Position numbers and translations under genes: made by a program
Shown here: positions 27,001 through 42,000 of the stretch, in pieces
Layout of the letters: each line of letters begins with the position of its first letter
How positions within the stretch are numbered: position 1 is the first letter of the stretch
Notes under the pieces: model-generated
What the model was told of the DNA's origin: nothing
Database searches by the model: none
Seen by the model: the letters and a program-made list of their open reading frames with translations, nothing else
DNA from: Panopea generosa
Lineage: Eukaryota; Mollusca; Bivalvia; Adapedonta; Hiatellidae
Assembly: GCA_029582155.1 (NCBI GenBank)
Contig: CM055901.1
Coordinates: 20,811,597 to 20,875,596 of the forward strand
Direction: 5' to 3'
Length of the DNA stretch: 64,000 bases

Positions 27001-30000
27001 GGGAAGATCTCCAGTATATTACAACTGGCCTGGATTGATGCTAACTATCATGGTAAATATTCACCGCTACTTTTGTAAAGACAATATTGGTGTCAGTACA
27101 GAGTGTCATGGGTGTATAAGGTCCTCTGGGTTGTGCACTCTTTGTCACATACATTTCGAGCACTTGGTGCATAACTAGTCTAAATAAAGACTAAGTAGGT
27201 AGATAGACAAGTTTTGCAGTAAGCCTCTGATTTCATATATTGCCCACAAATCAAAGTATTGTACCTGGGACCTCTACCATTTTGGTGGGTTGTTGGTGTA
27301 AGGGTCCCAGGTACGATACTTTGACCTGCCTATATTACTATTACTATACATTTAACTGTTTTACTATATATTCTCAATGAATAGAAGTATATCAACTCTA
27401 CACAAATGTTGCAACATGACCGAATTTTTAATTCTTGATCGCGATTACAACTGATTATGAAATTTATTTTTTTTGTTACAATTTATTTCTTAGCCATACC
27501 TTCAAAGCCATTGTTTTCTCAGATTTGCACTGGGCACATTAAATGTTTAGCCGCCATATTTAATTTGTATTTCAGCATCGGGTGTATCAATTAAAACAAC
27601 AATCAAAAACAGAAGAAGTACGATTGATGCAACTGGGTAAGTGGCAAATAAAGACGAACTTTCTCCCATTTCTGCTCTGACATAGAAGATACGAGTTTTC
27701 CCGTGGAGGTATACTCTATTTTTCATGTCACGTGACAGCTTTCTCGCATGACCTGAAAAAAATCTTAGACTAAATTGATTTCTGTAATAATTTTCCTTAT
27801 CAACAAATCATAATCGTCAATATTTTTATATTCACACCTAGGAAAATATTTTAAAACTTGATTTTGTTGTAAGAAACAGTAAAAAAGAGATAGACGTTAC
27901 ATTAAGTCAAAGCGTTTATAATGATGACGTCTTGCTCGCCTACGAAAACAGGGTCAAGGTAAAAATATATTTGAAGTGAATTATTTAAACAAACATTATG
28001 CTGAACAATTAACAGGTGTTATTTCTGGTACATACTTTTAGTATGTACTTTTTTAGTATGTACTCGGCAGAGCCTTGTCCATGCATGTAAATTTGACACC
28101 TCGGGTGAGATATTTCAATCCCTTATGTATACTCATGTTGGATTCTTGTTGTCTTCAAATGTATCACCTATCATGTAATTTGGATTTCTTTGTACCCTTG
28201 TTTTCTCATGCATGAATGTGTATTTATACCTCCTTATTTGTGGTGATAAGCTATATGTATTAAGATCAAATTGAAATTATTTTCTTATCTATATTTTGTT
28301 ATTAAATATTGTCTCAAAATGCTGGTAACATTAAACAGAATATGCTTTGGCTGTGTTAATATATAAATGGAACACTTTGTGGGCATTTGTTACTTACTAG
28401 TGACATTTCTTGTTTATTAAGTTCCCTGTAGGAAAAATCCCTTTAACTTTTTTACTGATATTTGTTATATTACAGACTGGACGTAATGGTGGTTTATTAC
28501 ACGCTGCAGCTCAGTAATGTGAATAACTCATCATCCATCCGGCAACCATCATCAGCCCAACTACAGGTTGCCGTGCAGACCAAGTACAACACACGTGTTT
28601 ATGTTGGAGATGAGGCCAGTCTACTGGGTCTTGATTTTGGTTACTGGTTTATGATTGAAGGTCCTCGCCCCACAGCAGACAACATGGCTCTCATTGAAGA
28701 TGCCATATGTGAGGAATGGACGGTCAACAGTGTTCAAAGTATGCCCAAAAGTTGTCATTATCCACCATAAGGCCATCATAAATTAATTGCTAGATTCTCA
28801 TCCAAATATTTCTAACAAATGGGGAAGAGGGATGATTTTATTTATTTATTTTGTATTTTCATGAAAATAAAAAGGTTTGGGGTCGCATGAAAATTAGGGA
28901 GTGGGCAGGGATGATAATCTAGCTATTAATTTATTATTGCCTTAGTATTGTATTATGTATTAACATTAGAATGACCAAGAAGTTTGCCAGTTTATTGCAG
29001 AATGACAGTGTTTTACTCCTGGCTCTACCAGTAAAACTGGATATGCCATTAAGAACCTTTAAATTGGTGAAAATGGGGCTCGATAAAATGGTCAAGAAGA
29101 AGTGAATAGTTTCTCTGGGTGACTCCGACATATAATTCCAGGCCATTATAAATGTTGAAGATTATATATAAAAAAAATGATTGCGTAATATTTAGACATA
29201 TAAAATGAGTTAACATAATTTTAGTTTTGTATAGCTTGTCTTTTAACATTAACCAATTTCGGTAGTATTTTGTAAAGATTTTAATATCTGAGCCAAATTC
29301 TTAGATGTATATAGTATAGGTAAGTTTTAAACTAACTAATTTGTAAAGGTACTTCAAAAGTTGAGTTTCATGTGAAAGCAAACCAGATGGATCTTTGTCT
29401 GAAACATGTTCCCGACATCTGAATAATTCACTCATAAAGTCTGATCTACATCTCACTAAAGCTTGACATTTTGATCAACAGTTTTCTGCTTCGTGCATCT
29501 TCACTGCCTTCGGCTCTGTTTGTTTCAGGTTTGTTGCTTGATTTCAACTGTTCTGACAATGCCAGGGTAGTTGTTAAGAAAACTGAAGAAATGTACGGAG
29601 ATAATGGGTAAGTAGAATACGCATGTACTGAGAAGTACAAATGCATGCCTTTAACTAACAAGCATTATAGTAACAAGTAAAGGCAAATGTATGCCTAACT
29701 AACAAGTCACAAATGCATGCCTTTAACTAACAAGCATAATAGTAGCAAGTAAAGGCAAATGTATGCCTAACTAACAAGTTGCAAACGTATGACTAACTAA
29801 CAAGATTATAGCCAAATATATGAATAACCCATAAATGTCAAATGTATGACTTTAACTACACATATCATTGATAGTAATAGTGTTGATCTAATGTAAAATT
29901 GAGATACTCTAACTTGTTATACAAGGTATCAGTATCATAGCTACCTTATATGCTCAAAGGACCTGGAATGCACATAATTTGTTAGAGGTAAATATGGTTT

Positions 30001-33000
30001 AGTTTAGTTTGTTGAACCTAGGTTCAAAATGAGTTTAATTATGTCTAAAATATACGTCTTAACATACCAGAGCCATTTTATACATTTTAGTTAGCTACGC
30101 CCCAGAAGGCAGAGTAAATCTTGTAAAAATCTGTTCCACATCATCTTCATTGTTACTTTCACTGCCATGACTACCATGTTTCAGTATTGAAGTGACGAAG
30201 GTCTACTACTTTGTAATAGTCAATGGATCCTACGTCCATCCATCGGGCATTCTGATAGCCCCTGATGTGCATCAGATCGAGCAGCGTGTAACCAATCAGG
30301 TAGCAGGACTCATCTTCTACAACGGACACCTCCGCCGCTACAGATATAGGTTCCACTTTGACCTGATGATCGAAGGTCATGTTTATTACGAAAACATCAC
30401 TGATTTTACACACTTCATTCAGAGTCAGTGGATCGCAAATAAATCAGGTAATGTCTTCAAATCTAACGGTTGAAAGCACAATTTTTAGTTTTAATAAAAT
30501 TGTTAGACTAGTTTAATGTTCATGAGGCTTTTTGGTAACACAGTTTTTAGCTCTACTCACCATCCGTCCTCTTTCATCTGTCATTGTCTGGAAGCAGTCT
30601 TTTCTCTAAAACCCTTAAACTTTAAATTTATGTTTCTCATGTATTTGACTAAGAGACAATACACAATCTAAAATTCTAAATTCTAAAATCAAAACAACTA
30701 AAATTCCACATGACTGCCATTGCTAAAAAGATTGAAAATCTTCTTCTCATGCACCGTTGAATAGGTTTTGAAAATATTTTTATTAGAAACAATCACTAGA
30801 TATTGTTCTATCATCAGAATTGCACAATTGTGTCCTTAGGGTTAAAAAGGACCCCTTCATTTACGTTGATCATTTTGCATGTTGTCCTTAATTATCATTT
30901 AAGATGCATTCCAACTTTGATTATGTGTGGTCATTTGACATGTAATGAGTTAAGAGTAATGATTTGGAGAAATTGAGAATTTTGAGTTGAGGAAAATCTC
31001 GGCTTGAGAGCTTTAGTGAAACCGGCCGAGAAATGGTAAAAAATTACAATTTTCAAAAATTATTTGATCAAGAACTGAAATGTTTATATTTGGTATACTT
31101 AAATTATCATTGAAAAATGGAAAATTCTCCTTTTCTCATCCTTTTATATAAAACATTAAAACATTGCCTCTATGATAAATGAGGTATTTTCCATAAGGGA
31201 TCAAGGCGATGTCACACAAGCAGAACAAGATTGGCAGCAATGAAATGGAGACTAATACAATTAAGATCTGCCAAGGCACAACAAATTTTCATTGGGAATG
31301 AAATGCAGTCGATATTTATAGTTCATTTAAACCAATTGTAATATTTAAGAATGTAAATATTTAATGATGGCAACAACAAATATTGCAATGAAATATAGGA
31401 TTCTCTAGCTATACCATTCATAGACATTTTAGGTTTTAAACTTGCTAATTCACTTTTATTTGACAAGTCTGAAATTAAAATTTGATATTACATATATGTT
31501 CAATGTTTGGTGTCAAGACGGTCACCAGCAAAACAATTGTTTTTAAATAAATCCTTAAAAAAGTGTGATTGATTGGTGACCTGATGCTTAACTAATATGT
31601 ATATATTTTATTGTTCCACAGAGTGTGCACATGGACAGTGTGTTGTACAGATCATGAGATTAGGAAAGTATTACCTCAATGACAAGTAAGTTCAATTTCT
31701 GCATCATGCACCATTGTTTTGTTCTTAGGCAACACTTTTCATAAATGTGTACCTAGAAATATTACAGCAAGATGTCTTCAGAAATCTAGGGAGTAGAATA
31801 GCCTACCCATTCAATATTGGGGTTGAACTACTCTTTTAATTGATTTTTTTTTTTTGGGGACTGTGTTAAAAAGTGTTTTGTTATTGTTTAATTTGATTAA
31901 ATGAATATGCATTGTTTTGTGTATTATAAAAAAATAAAACTGCAACTAACAACATAAAATAACTGCATTAAATGCTTTAAAGAGTCCTATATGGGTTAAC
32001 TACTGCTTGTTTATTTAGGAGGATGTTGACAAGTGTTGAGTATACAGTACATGTCGGAACCAACATCTGGGGACCAGTCATAATTGCAGCCCCCAAGGTT
32101 CAGGATTTCAGTCGCAGTTTGAACCTTGTCACACCAGTCTTAAAGAAAAAGTACAAAGTATACATTGGAGGCATAGGGGACAGATTGTATCGCAGTATGT
32201 ATGCATGGGAGGTCAACATCGCAGGACATGTGGACCATAGAAATCTGAGTCAGCTAACTGATGGAATACAGAATGCCATGCGGAATTACAGGCGAGGTAA
32301 ATGATGCTCATCATCGCCATATTGGTTTATAGTGATTGTTTTTAGGCTCCTGCCTTTCAAAGAATGATAAAGGGGCATTAAGCATTACCCATGTCCGTCC
32401 GTTCGTTTGGGCGTCCAAGAATTGGTTTCCAATGAATAACTTTGTATCTAATCAATATTTTGCATGTTATCTAACCAAAATATTGTTAAAAAAAAAGGAG
32501 AGAAAAAACTCACATACACAAACTGTTCAATTTGCTCATTAGCCAATTAACCAAATTAATTCATAACCCAGATTTAAGTTCATCTAAGTTTAAATTCCAT
32601 TCATTTTCAGGATTTCAATACACCATTGAGGAAAACCGTGTTGAGCTTTGTTATGACCAGTATGGGTAAGTTACTACTATTTCAGCCGAACCCAATTAGC
32701 TCAGTCAGTAACGCATCCGCCTATCATTCCAGGGGTCCTGATTTCGAATCACAGTCTCCTTAATGATTCATATACAACATTGTGTTGGATTGTCATTCAT
32801 CTCTTACTGCAGATTCAAGTGAGAAAGTTGTCAGTTTCAGGATCTCTGGAAAGAGTGGGTAGGTTAGCTTATTATCTATTAACCCACAATGACATAAAAT
32901 TGATGATAAATATTTAATCAATCTACTGATTACCGAATACAAATAATCAAAGAACTATAACTTCTCAAATGTTGATAGGGTTTGTTATGCTGTCAGTATC

Positions 33001-36000
33001 ATTCTCTCCATAGCATTGTTACTGTATCTTTTTAAAGTTGTGATCATTCAGGCAAACACGTTTTTAAAATTGTCCACTTCTGTTTTCTTTTTTCAGAAAT
33101 CGCGTATCTAAAATGATAATGTTCTTGCGTGACTCTGTACAATCCAAGACCATTGTTGATGCACGCACAGAGTCCATGATAGATGTGATATCTCTGCACA
33201 ACTGGTTTATAGCCCCATCAAACAGCTTTCACTACGGAAGTGGTCAACAGTATTCCATATACACTCTGCAAGATGAACCGGGCAACTATATCATACCGAT
33301 CAGTTACCTATACAGACTAGATGTGAATGGCTATTTCATTAAAGATGATGAGGCAATGGGCACAAACATTATCCAAGATGCTTGGGATAACATGACCACA
33401 GGTGAGTAATTTTGAACAGATCAGAGCTTAAAATAAACTATTATGTTCTTATATCTGTCCCCCTTCCCACATCCCCCCGCATTTCGAAGATTCATTTGCA
33501 TGAACATCCATCCATTGTAGCTTAATTTGTCTGGTTGATGCTACTGTTCTGATACAATTCAATTGATACTAGGTGGTTATCATTAACATGACGTGTTTAT
33601 TCTGCCAGCCTTCTGATTGGATTATTTTCTCAGAAGTTATGCAATCATGTATAACTCATTTCCTACTGTAACACTTGTTTGTAACATGTCTCCAAATACC
33701 AAAACTTGATGTATGAGGTTTAAATAAAATGATTGCCTCGACTCAACTAACCAAGATAAATTGGGAAACCTTATAGATTCATTTGGGTCTCTTGTTATGA
33801 TTTCTGTTAAATATTTTTGCTGATAAATTGCAGCTTTTTCTTCATGCTTATATTCCTTACATCATCATGGTTACTGCTATATTACATGTTGTTACATATG
33901 ATTTTCAGCAAAGAGACGAGCCAGGAGTGTGAAGAATGGTACTCTCCTATACATGTTATATTTATTATTTATATTCACTTCCTGGGGCCATCAGTGTATA
34001 CTTATGTAATCATTATTATATACTCTCTTATACTAAAGTCCTTATTTCTGAATGGTTAACACTCTGGCTGAGGTATATCCATGATAAAACGCTCATCAAA
34101 TTAAGTCTCCATGTATTTATTATCAGTTTGTTGGTCTATTAAAAATATTGAAGTATTACTTTGACATCACTTCTGAATTTGCTAGGTTAGGGGTAAAAAA
34201 ATACTTTAATATAATAAAAGAGTTCAATAATCATCATTGTAATCTTTCATTTATTCATCTTGTATGCTACTGTTAGATGTTGTATCATTTAACCATTTTT
34301 AGATGATTTGTGTGTCATTTAACCATCCATCTTTGTTCATGTCATTTAACCATTTCAATCATCCATCCTGAGCATGTTTTGGTGTCATTTAACCATCCAT
34401 CCTTGTACATGTAATGATTTCATATCATTTAACCATTTCAATCATCCATTCTTAGCATGTTTTGGTGTCATTTAACCATCTACCTTTACCATCATAAATG
34501 TATCATCTTACAATAATCCTTAGCATAACCATCTTAGCATGACTATACAATAACGATTAACTTTTCAAAACAGCTGTGTTGCAGAATGATATTGTATCAG
34601 TTTAGCATGAATGTAAAGATATGATATAATTTCAGCAACATTTGTGACATTTACCGGGTAACCATCTTAGCAGCATTCTGGTTGACTTAACTATCTTCAA
34701 CCTATTCATGTGTCATTAAATCACTCTTGGCTCACTCATTTGGTTTTATTTAACCATCTTCAACATCAGTTTTCCTATCCTCAGCCTACGAGTCATGTAT
34801 TGATATTATATCCTGTAACAAAAGTTGTGTATGTCACTAAACCATTTTCATTATTCTATTTCAAATAATGTGAGCAGTATAAAAACTTAAGATGATGGAA
34901 TACTTTTTTTCTTTTTAAAATGAAATCTGCTTTAGAAATTCCAAGATTTTTTTTTAATTATTTACAAATAGAATAATTTTATCATAGCACTTAATGTACC
35001 AGAAGCATATCAACTTCTTGGTTGAAATTAAAATCAGTTTCATATACTTTTTTAACAAATTAATTTGATAAAATATGTGTTTTTACTTTATATTTAAACA
35101 TTAAAGAAGCTAATAGTAAGGAAAGTGTACTGTTATTATTACAGGTTTCAACCTCACTGTCCTAAATGAAAAATTTGGATATACAGAAAATGGGTAAGAT
35201 ATTGAATATAATAACCAGAAAACGGGTAAGATATTGAATATAATAACCAGAAAATGGGTAAGATATTGAATATTATAACAAGAAAATGGGTAAGATATTG
35301 AATATAATATAACGGATAAAGTGTGAACTATTGAATATACAAACATGTGAACTCCCCTGCATTGTGCGTGAGTCTTCAGGAATCAAAGAGAAAACCCGCC
35401 ACTCCCAGACAGGAGTCAAAATCTCCCGTTATCAATATCCTGTGTATTATATTTTTACTCCACCTGCAATTTGTTGTAAAAACAAACTAATTGACACTGC
35501 GAATGTCAATCATTGTCCTGAACATGACCAAGATACATTAGCTCCGCCTTTATCGGTTGTAAGCCAATCAGATTGCAGAAGATATCAGAAACTTTCAACA
35601 TGATTACACACGAGGTGTTACAATCAAATTCGACACAGTTCGACTAATTGGCATATATCTCGTAGTCTTATCAGTTTTCAAATAGTTAACCGCCAACAAC
35701 AAAGAAAATCAATATATAAAATTGTATACCAAAGACAATCTTAAACACGTCTGAAACTTTTAGAAAAGTGTGACTTGAAATTTAAAGCACAACTGTGCCA
35801 CAAGACCAAAAATAAACAATCAGAAAAACTGTGAAAAAGAAATGACAAAAATCGTTTCTGAAATTGTTACAGTATTTATTCTTTCTACATATCAACGCAA
35901 TTATAATTAATAAATCATTTGCAAACTAGACATTGAACGTTTGGCGTTGGCGTCGTCGTCTGTAGACACCCAGGTTAAACTTTTGCATTTAATTTTAAGA

Positions 36001-39000
36001 TATCTATGCAACCACTCATGTGTGTTCACCATCATCAATGGAACACACACAAACATGAACCATAACTCTTGATTGCATTTTGGCACAGTTAGGGCCCTTT
36101 TTGGACTTACACACCCAGAGGCGAGCCTTGTTGTCTTCTGACAACTTTAGTTATTATAAACCTTAAGATTACACATTTAAAACTGTCATTGCAGTGACGT
36201 AGTGACCTACATTAGTTATGCTGTCACCTATAATGGACAACTGGTGATCGCCAAGGAATACCCCTGGCTGGGCGATTATGCAAAATATTATATAGAGCCA
36301 CAGATACAGGCTGGACTCAGTCGAGAGTACAGTTTAGTTGCGGGAACTACCGTCATGTACATGGAGGACCAACTGTTCAAGATCTTGTTTACATCCCCGC
36401 TGGCTGTCCTTGACTTCAGCCATGTAGAACGTGGCATCAAGTCTGCGTTATCCGCTTCATGGAGAGGTAAAGCCATAGTTCTATGAATTGTTTATTTCTG
36501 TTAATTGAAATATAAAAAAAGTCTATATTTTAAACAAATTTTCTTTTCTGAATTTTTGTAGATAGTAGACTCTTCCCTACACATATTTTTGAATATATAT
36601 TTTATATGCTCCCACTATTCTTCGATTCCCGCCATTCTTCGAATGTTGAACGGCATTAAGTGTTCTGTTCTGCATTATTTACTTAAGTGAAAGTTATAAT
36701 AATAAAACGTTAATGTATTTTTCTTGCTTTTTTCACCAGACTACCCTGATTATAACAGAAACCTGGACGTGAAAATTGTGAGACAAGAAAAAGTTTACAT
36801 AGATGAGGAGTAAGTTTTAAAAAGTCGTTAATCTTTTGAATGCTGTGCTAGAAAATTAAATAAATATGTACATTGAGTTCTAATTGATTTGTTTGTTTCA
36901 AATAGTACAAACAGATTTATACACTGATGCAGCTATTTAATTGGAACATGTAACATTATTTTAACACATCACATGTATTAGGAATGAGAATAAATTGGGC
37001 GTGTAAGGTTCCTGTTAGTAACATCTAAAAAAAAACATAATTTTACCATGAGCAATCAACATCAATATATATTCGGGCAAATCAGATAGTAGTCCATTTA
37101 CGTGTGAGTTATACGGAAAACACCAAGTGATGAATCTGAAGTGATATTACACTATTAAAGGTAATATAAAAAATATGCAATAAATATATATCCTACACCT
37201 TGCATAAAAGAGATTGATTGATTTATTTTAGCTCAAATGGGAAAAAAGTTTATAGTTTATTTAGACCGCTCTTGAGTCCATTTCCTGGGTAGAACCAGTA
37301 ATGAGTGCAGTTTTTTTTAGAGGCATCGATCAGGTTGAACTAGAGGTCCAACCTGCAACCTCCGGCGTGAGCATCCAACACTATCCACTACACTACCGCT
37401 CAGCTCACCATTTGAATGATTTTGCATACAAGATCTGCCAATCCAATTAATTAAATTATTTGATTAAGAATAAGATTTTATGTAAAAAAAATGCATGCAA
37501 AATTGTCACATAATAAAATTTGTGTTTTTCATTATTTAGTTTCAGTCGCCCAAGAAGGTGACCATAGACTGAAAGTATAATGGCATGCATGTATAGATAT
37601 CTTAGTGATGGGAATCTTGCAAAGTTCTGAATGATTACCTATTTTATTGTTGATCTCATCTTCTTGTGACAAATTGTAAACTTTATGTTCAAATCTATGC
37701 ATACAGTTTGCTTTAAATATGATTCTAAATGCTTAATATTTGGTTATAATTGCTTCACATATGGTTCTTATTGCTTCAAATATGGTTTTCATTGCTTCAA
37801 ATATGGTTCTCTATGTTTAAATATGGTTTTATGTACTTTAAATTCTATCAGTGGTTAAACATGATTCTTAGTGCTTCAAATAAGGTTAGCAGTGGTTCTC
37901 AATGCTTCATATATGGTTTTCATTGCTTCAAATATGGTTCTCAGTTCTTCAAATATGGTTCTCAGTGCTTCAAATATGGTAATCAGTTCTTCAAATATGG
38001 GTCTCAGTGCTTCAAATATCACAGTACAGTATATAAACTTTGTTCTTTCTTGTAATAAAGGACCACTCAAATTCATTACATATTAAAATACACTTTTTAG
38101 ATATAAGATATTTATGGAATGTTATTCATATGAGACTTAAAAATACAAAGATATGATAGAGCAACCAAGAAGGCAGTGGTAGGAGAGACATGTATGCCAG
38201 GAGCCAAAACTAGCTCAGGTGGTAGAACAGTCATCTTGGTAGTGAGAAGTCCCAGGCTTTAGTCTTATGATAAATAAAATAAATTCTCTCTGTTATATAA
38301 TACCATCTTTTTACATTTGTTATTACAGGATTGCTTGGCAGGTCAGCTTTGTTATAACATCATACAACACTGTACCCAGTAACACGCCCATATACCCAAA
38401 GTTTGTGCAGTCCATCACAGAGCATCTTCTGTCTACCAAGTTTGATGTAGTTGGATTGACTTTTCAGAAGTATCAACTGTTCATGGACACTTACATTAGA
38501 TATCGTGTTGTTCAGAGAAGTTTTGCATTTAGTCTCGTCTTCACACGAGCCATCTATCAAGCAGACTGGTCGGTGATAGAAAAGAAACTACAATCTTTGT
38601 GGTGCGCCCATACTGGTAAGTGCCCAATTAATGCATCATTTTGAGAAATGAAATGCATGTACAGTCAAGTTTGTTTAAGTGGTCACCTCTGTTAGGCAGC
38701 CACATGTCTCAAGCAGCCATATTTGTTATTTCCCATTTATATGCTTTCGGATCAAATTAAATTGCATTAAGCATAAAAAACAACTTTTGCACCGTCCCAT
38801 TAAACTTAAATTACAATGTGTTAACTTATCTATAAAAGTCAGCTCGGTCAGTAGTGCATCTGACAATCAATTCAGGGGTCATGAGTTTAAATCTATGCCT
38901 GGCCACAACTGTTATGATTGATATATGACTTCATGTCTCATTGTCATTCGTCTCTCACCATTGATTCAAGTTGGAAAGTTATCAGTTACTTGTGGAGATT

Positions 39001-42000
39001 GGTATACGGGTACTGGTTAACCTTCCAGGAACCCAGGAAATAGTTGTTAGTTAACAGATTGTCTGTTAGCCCTCGAAGGTATAAAATGATGCTAAATATT
39101 CAAACATCTGTAAAATAAATAATGATTGTGCTGCTTTAAATATCAATTAACGTGTTCCTAAAACTAGTCATAATCCTTTATTAAACAATATTAGCATACG
39201 ATATATCCCAAATAAAAGAATAATGTAAAGGCCATAATAAATAAATTGCTTGATTATTATCCCGCCTGCCTTCTAATTTTTATGCCACCCCAACCCTTTT
39301 AATTTTCATAAAAAAAAAAATAATAATAAAAAAAAAAATAAAAAAAATCCTCTTCCCCATTCCCCCTTCCCCTTTTTAAGAAAAAATTGGAAGAGAATCT
39401 AGCAATTAATTTATAATGGCCTAATATGAATAAGTTTAAAAAACTAGTTATCCCTTAAAATATAGGGTGAGTCAACTATTAATCCTTTGCGATTTTTTGG
39501 ATCAAGAATCTTTGAGTTTATAATAATCATTTACAGTTTAGAATTATTATGCAGTGGAAACATACTGGCCCTGGGGGACTATTATTTGCAAGCTCTTACT
39601 GGTTCAGGTGACATCATTGGCCTAGAATCAAGATTATAAATTCACAAAATTTTGTAAATTAGATTCTGTTTTGTTTTATTACAGGAAATCAGTGTTACCA
39701 AAAAGTTTACGTAGTAGAACAAGAGCGGGTGGTGGACAGTACAGGGTGAGTGAAACTGAACAACTCCTGGGGTCGTATTCACCGACCATTTATGAGAATA
39801 TTCTTAGACTTAGACCAAATTTCAGCCTTAGATATCCAGTTTACCATGACAGAACAATTGTGAGATTTTATTTGACGTTCGTACATGGATGCAAATTTTG
39901 GCTTTAAAAATGGTCTTTAAGTGTGTTTTTCAAAATTTGTCTAAGAATATTTATAAGATGGTTGGTAATGGTCTTGTTCAGTTAACGTACAATAGAAAAG
40001 AGAAAAAATATTAAAAATATAACTTTGAACTATAATGTTTTATATGAGAAAGTGTGTCTGTGTCTTGCACAAGAATGGTAAATCTACTGGAATTCATGTA
40101 TATGCAACTCGAAGTCTCCTTCACGCATAAAGTGGTTGCCATATAATATTATCTATACAGTTCAATAAAGAACAATCATGTGACACAATGTAACCAATTA
40201 ACAGGCAAAAATGTGAAAACAGTAACTGTTGTTATTTTAAGATGGCAGCCATGTAGTTCTATATAATACCATTGTATGTGACACTAAATAAACAGACTTG
40301 TATACGTATTGACATTTTATAAAAACAGTTCGTCTTTCTGGAGACTCGTGTACCTTCTGGCTTACGATGCTCAAAGTCAAGTTTATGCTGAAAATCCAAA
40401 CCGTTCTGTTTGGCGACCATCTTTGACCTACTTTACAAGTGTATATGGTTTCAATTACACGACCTTGAGTAGACGGGACACGCTGTACATGCAGTCGTAC
40501 CTGTTCTCTCTGTATTCCACCAACAGTATCAGCTTGTATCAGTCACAAGTTCTCAATGTTCTAAGTTCATACTGGAGAATCGCCATTCCAGGTAAGAGTT
40601 TATTTTTGAAATTTTAGAAAAAAATTGATTTTAGCTCAGCTATTTGATGGCTATTTTACTCATCCTAGCATCTGGAACCCATTTCATTAATTTTCGTAAA
40701 TCTTAAGATTTTTGTACAAACAAATTGTAACATATAATGTTTCATTTGCACAGTATTTTTTCAAATGTTAAAACGAATACTAAAGCGAAAGTTCGTAAAA
40801 CGATGTAAATGAAGCACTAACTGAGTTTCCCGACTTCAAATTTTATAGTTAAAATTCGTAAACTTATGAACGAAACGGGTCCCAGATGTTACTAAGTTTT
40901 GTATATAAAGTTATGTAACGACTGACCTTCTTTAGTTTTACGAAAGGACAGGTCTGACCTTTGACCTTTTGGTAGTGATTAATAACATAACAAACATTAT
41001 TTGATACACTGCATGAAACAAGTTCATGATTGAACAAATATATATTAAAATAATCAATTAAAAAAAACATAGATCACAAATACAATATTATACCATAGCA
41101 ATACATAATTTTGTTCTAGATATTATTTACAGTTTTATTTTATGGTATCTTTTGTTTACATAGAAGCTACAGAAGAATGGTGGCGCCATGCTGAAATGAA
41201 GGTCATAAACAACTTTCCCATATACACTTCAAGGTAAATAACTCTCTTGACTTTGCATGCAAAGACTAGTGTCCCTTGTACTGCATCACTTGTTGTGGAT
41301 GATTCATTATGACAGTTTTAAGGAAGGTGGTCCTTGAAGAGGCGGTGCTTAAGTAGGTTGGTGCTTAAGGAGTGTGGTGCTGAAAAAGGTTGGTGCTTAA
41401 AGAGGGTGTGCTTAAGAAGGTTGGTGCTTGTGGAGAGTGGTGCTTAAGGAGGGTGGTGCTGTAGGAGGTTGGTGCTTGTGGAGGGTGGTACTAAAGGAGG
41501 GTGGTGCTTAAGGAGGGCTTGCTTAAGAAGGTTGGTTCTTATGGATGGTGGTGCTTAAGGAGGGTTGTGGTGGGGCATAATAAGGTTCATGCTTAAGGAG
41601 GGCGATGTGTGATGAGGGTGTTGTTTAAGGAGGGCAGTGCTGAAGGAGTTTGGTGCTTGTTGAGGGTGGTGCTTAAGGAGGGTGGTGTTTAAAGAGGGCT
41701 TGATTAAGAAGGTTGGTGCTTGTGGAGGGTGGTACTTAAGGAGGGTGGTGGTGGGGCATAATAAGGTTGATGCTTAAGGAGGGCGGTGTATGAGGAGGGT
41801 GTTGCTTAAGGTTTGCCGCTTTATCTTAAACTTCATCTTTATATATAAGTGACCCTGCCAATCAATAGTAACAACCAAAAAAGGAAAAAAGAATAGTAAG
41901 ACGAAAGCAAATCACCAGAAATACAAAAAAAAATTGATTTTATTAGTTGGTATTTGGTTTGGAAACATTCTTTGCTGTGATGAATTTCTGAAATGACTAG

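Noticed and set aside
37750-38086. Overlapping frames of QIWFS/SNMVLSA repeats
   Set aside because: Artifact of a 21-bp minisatellite whose length is a multiple of three.
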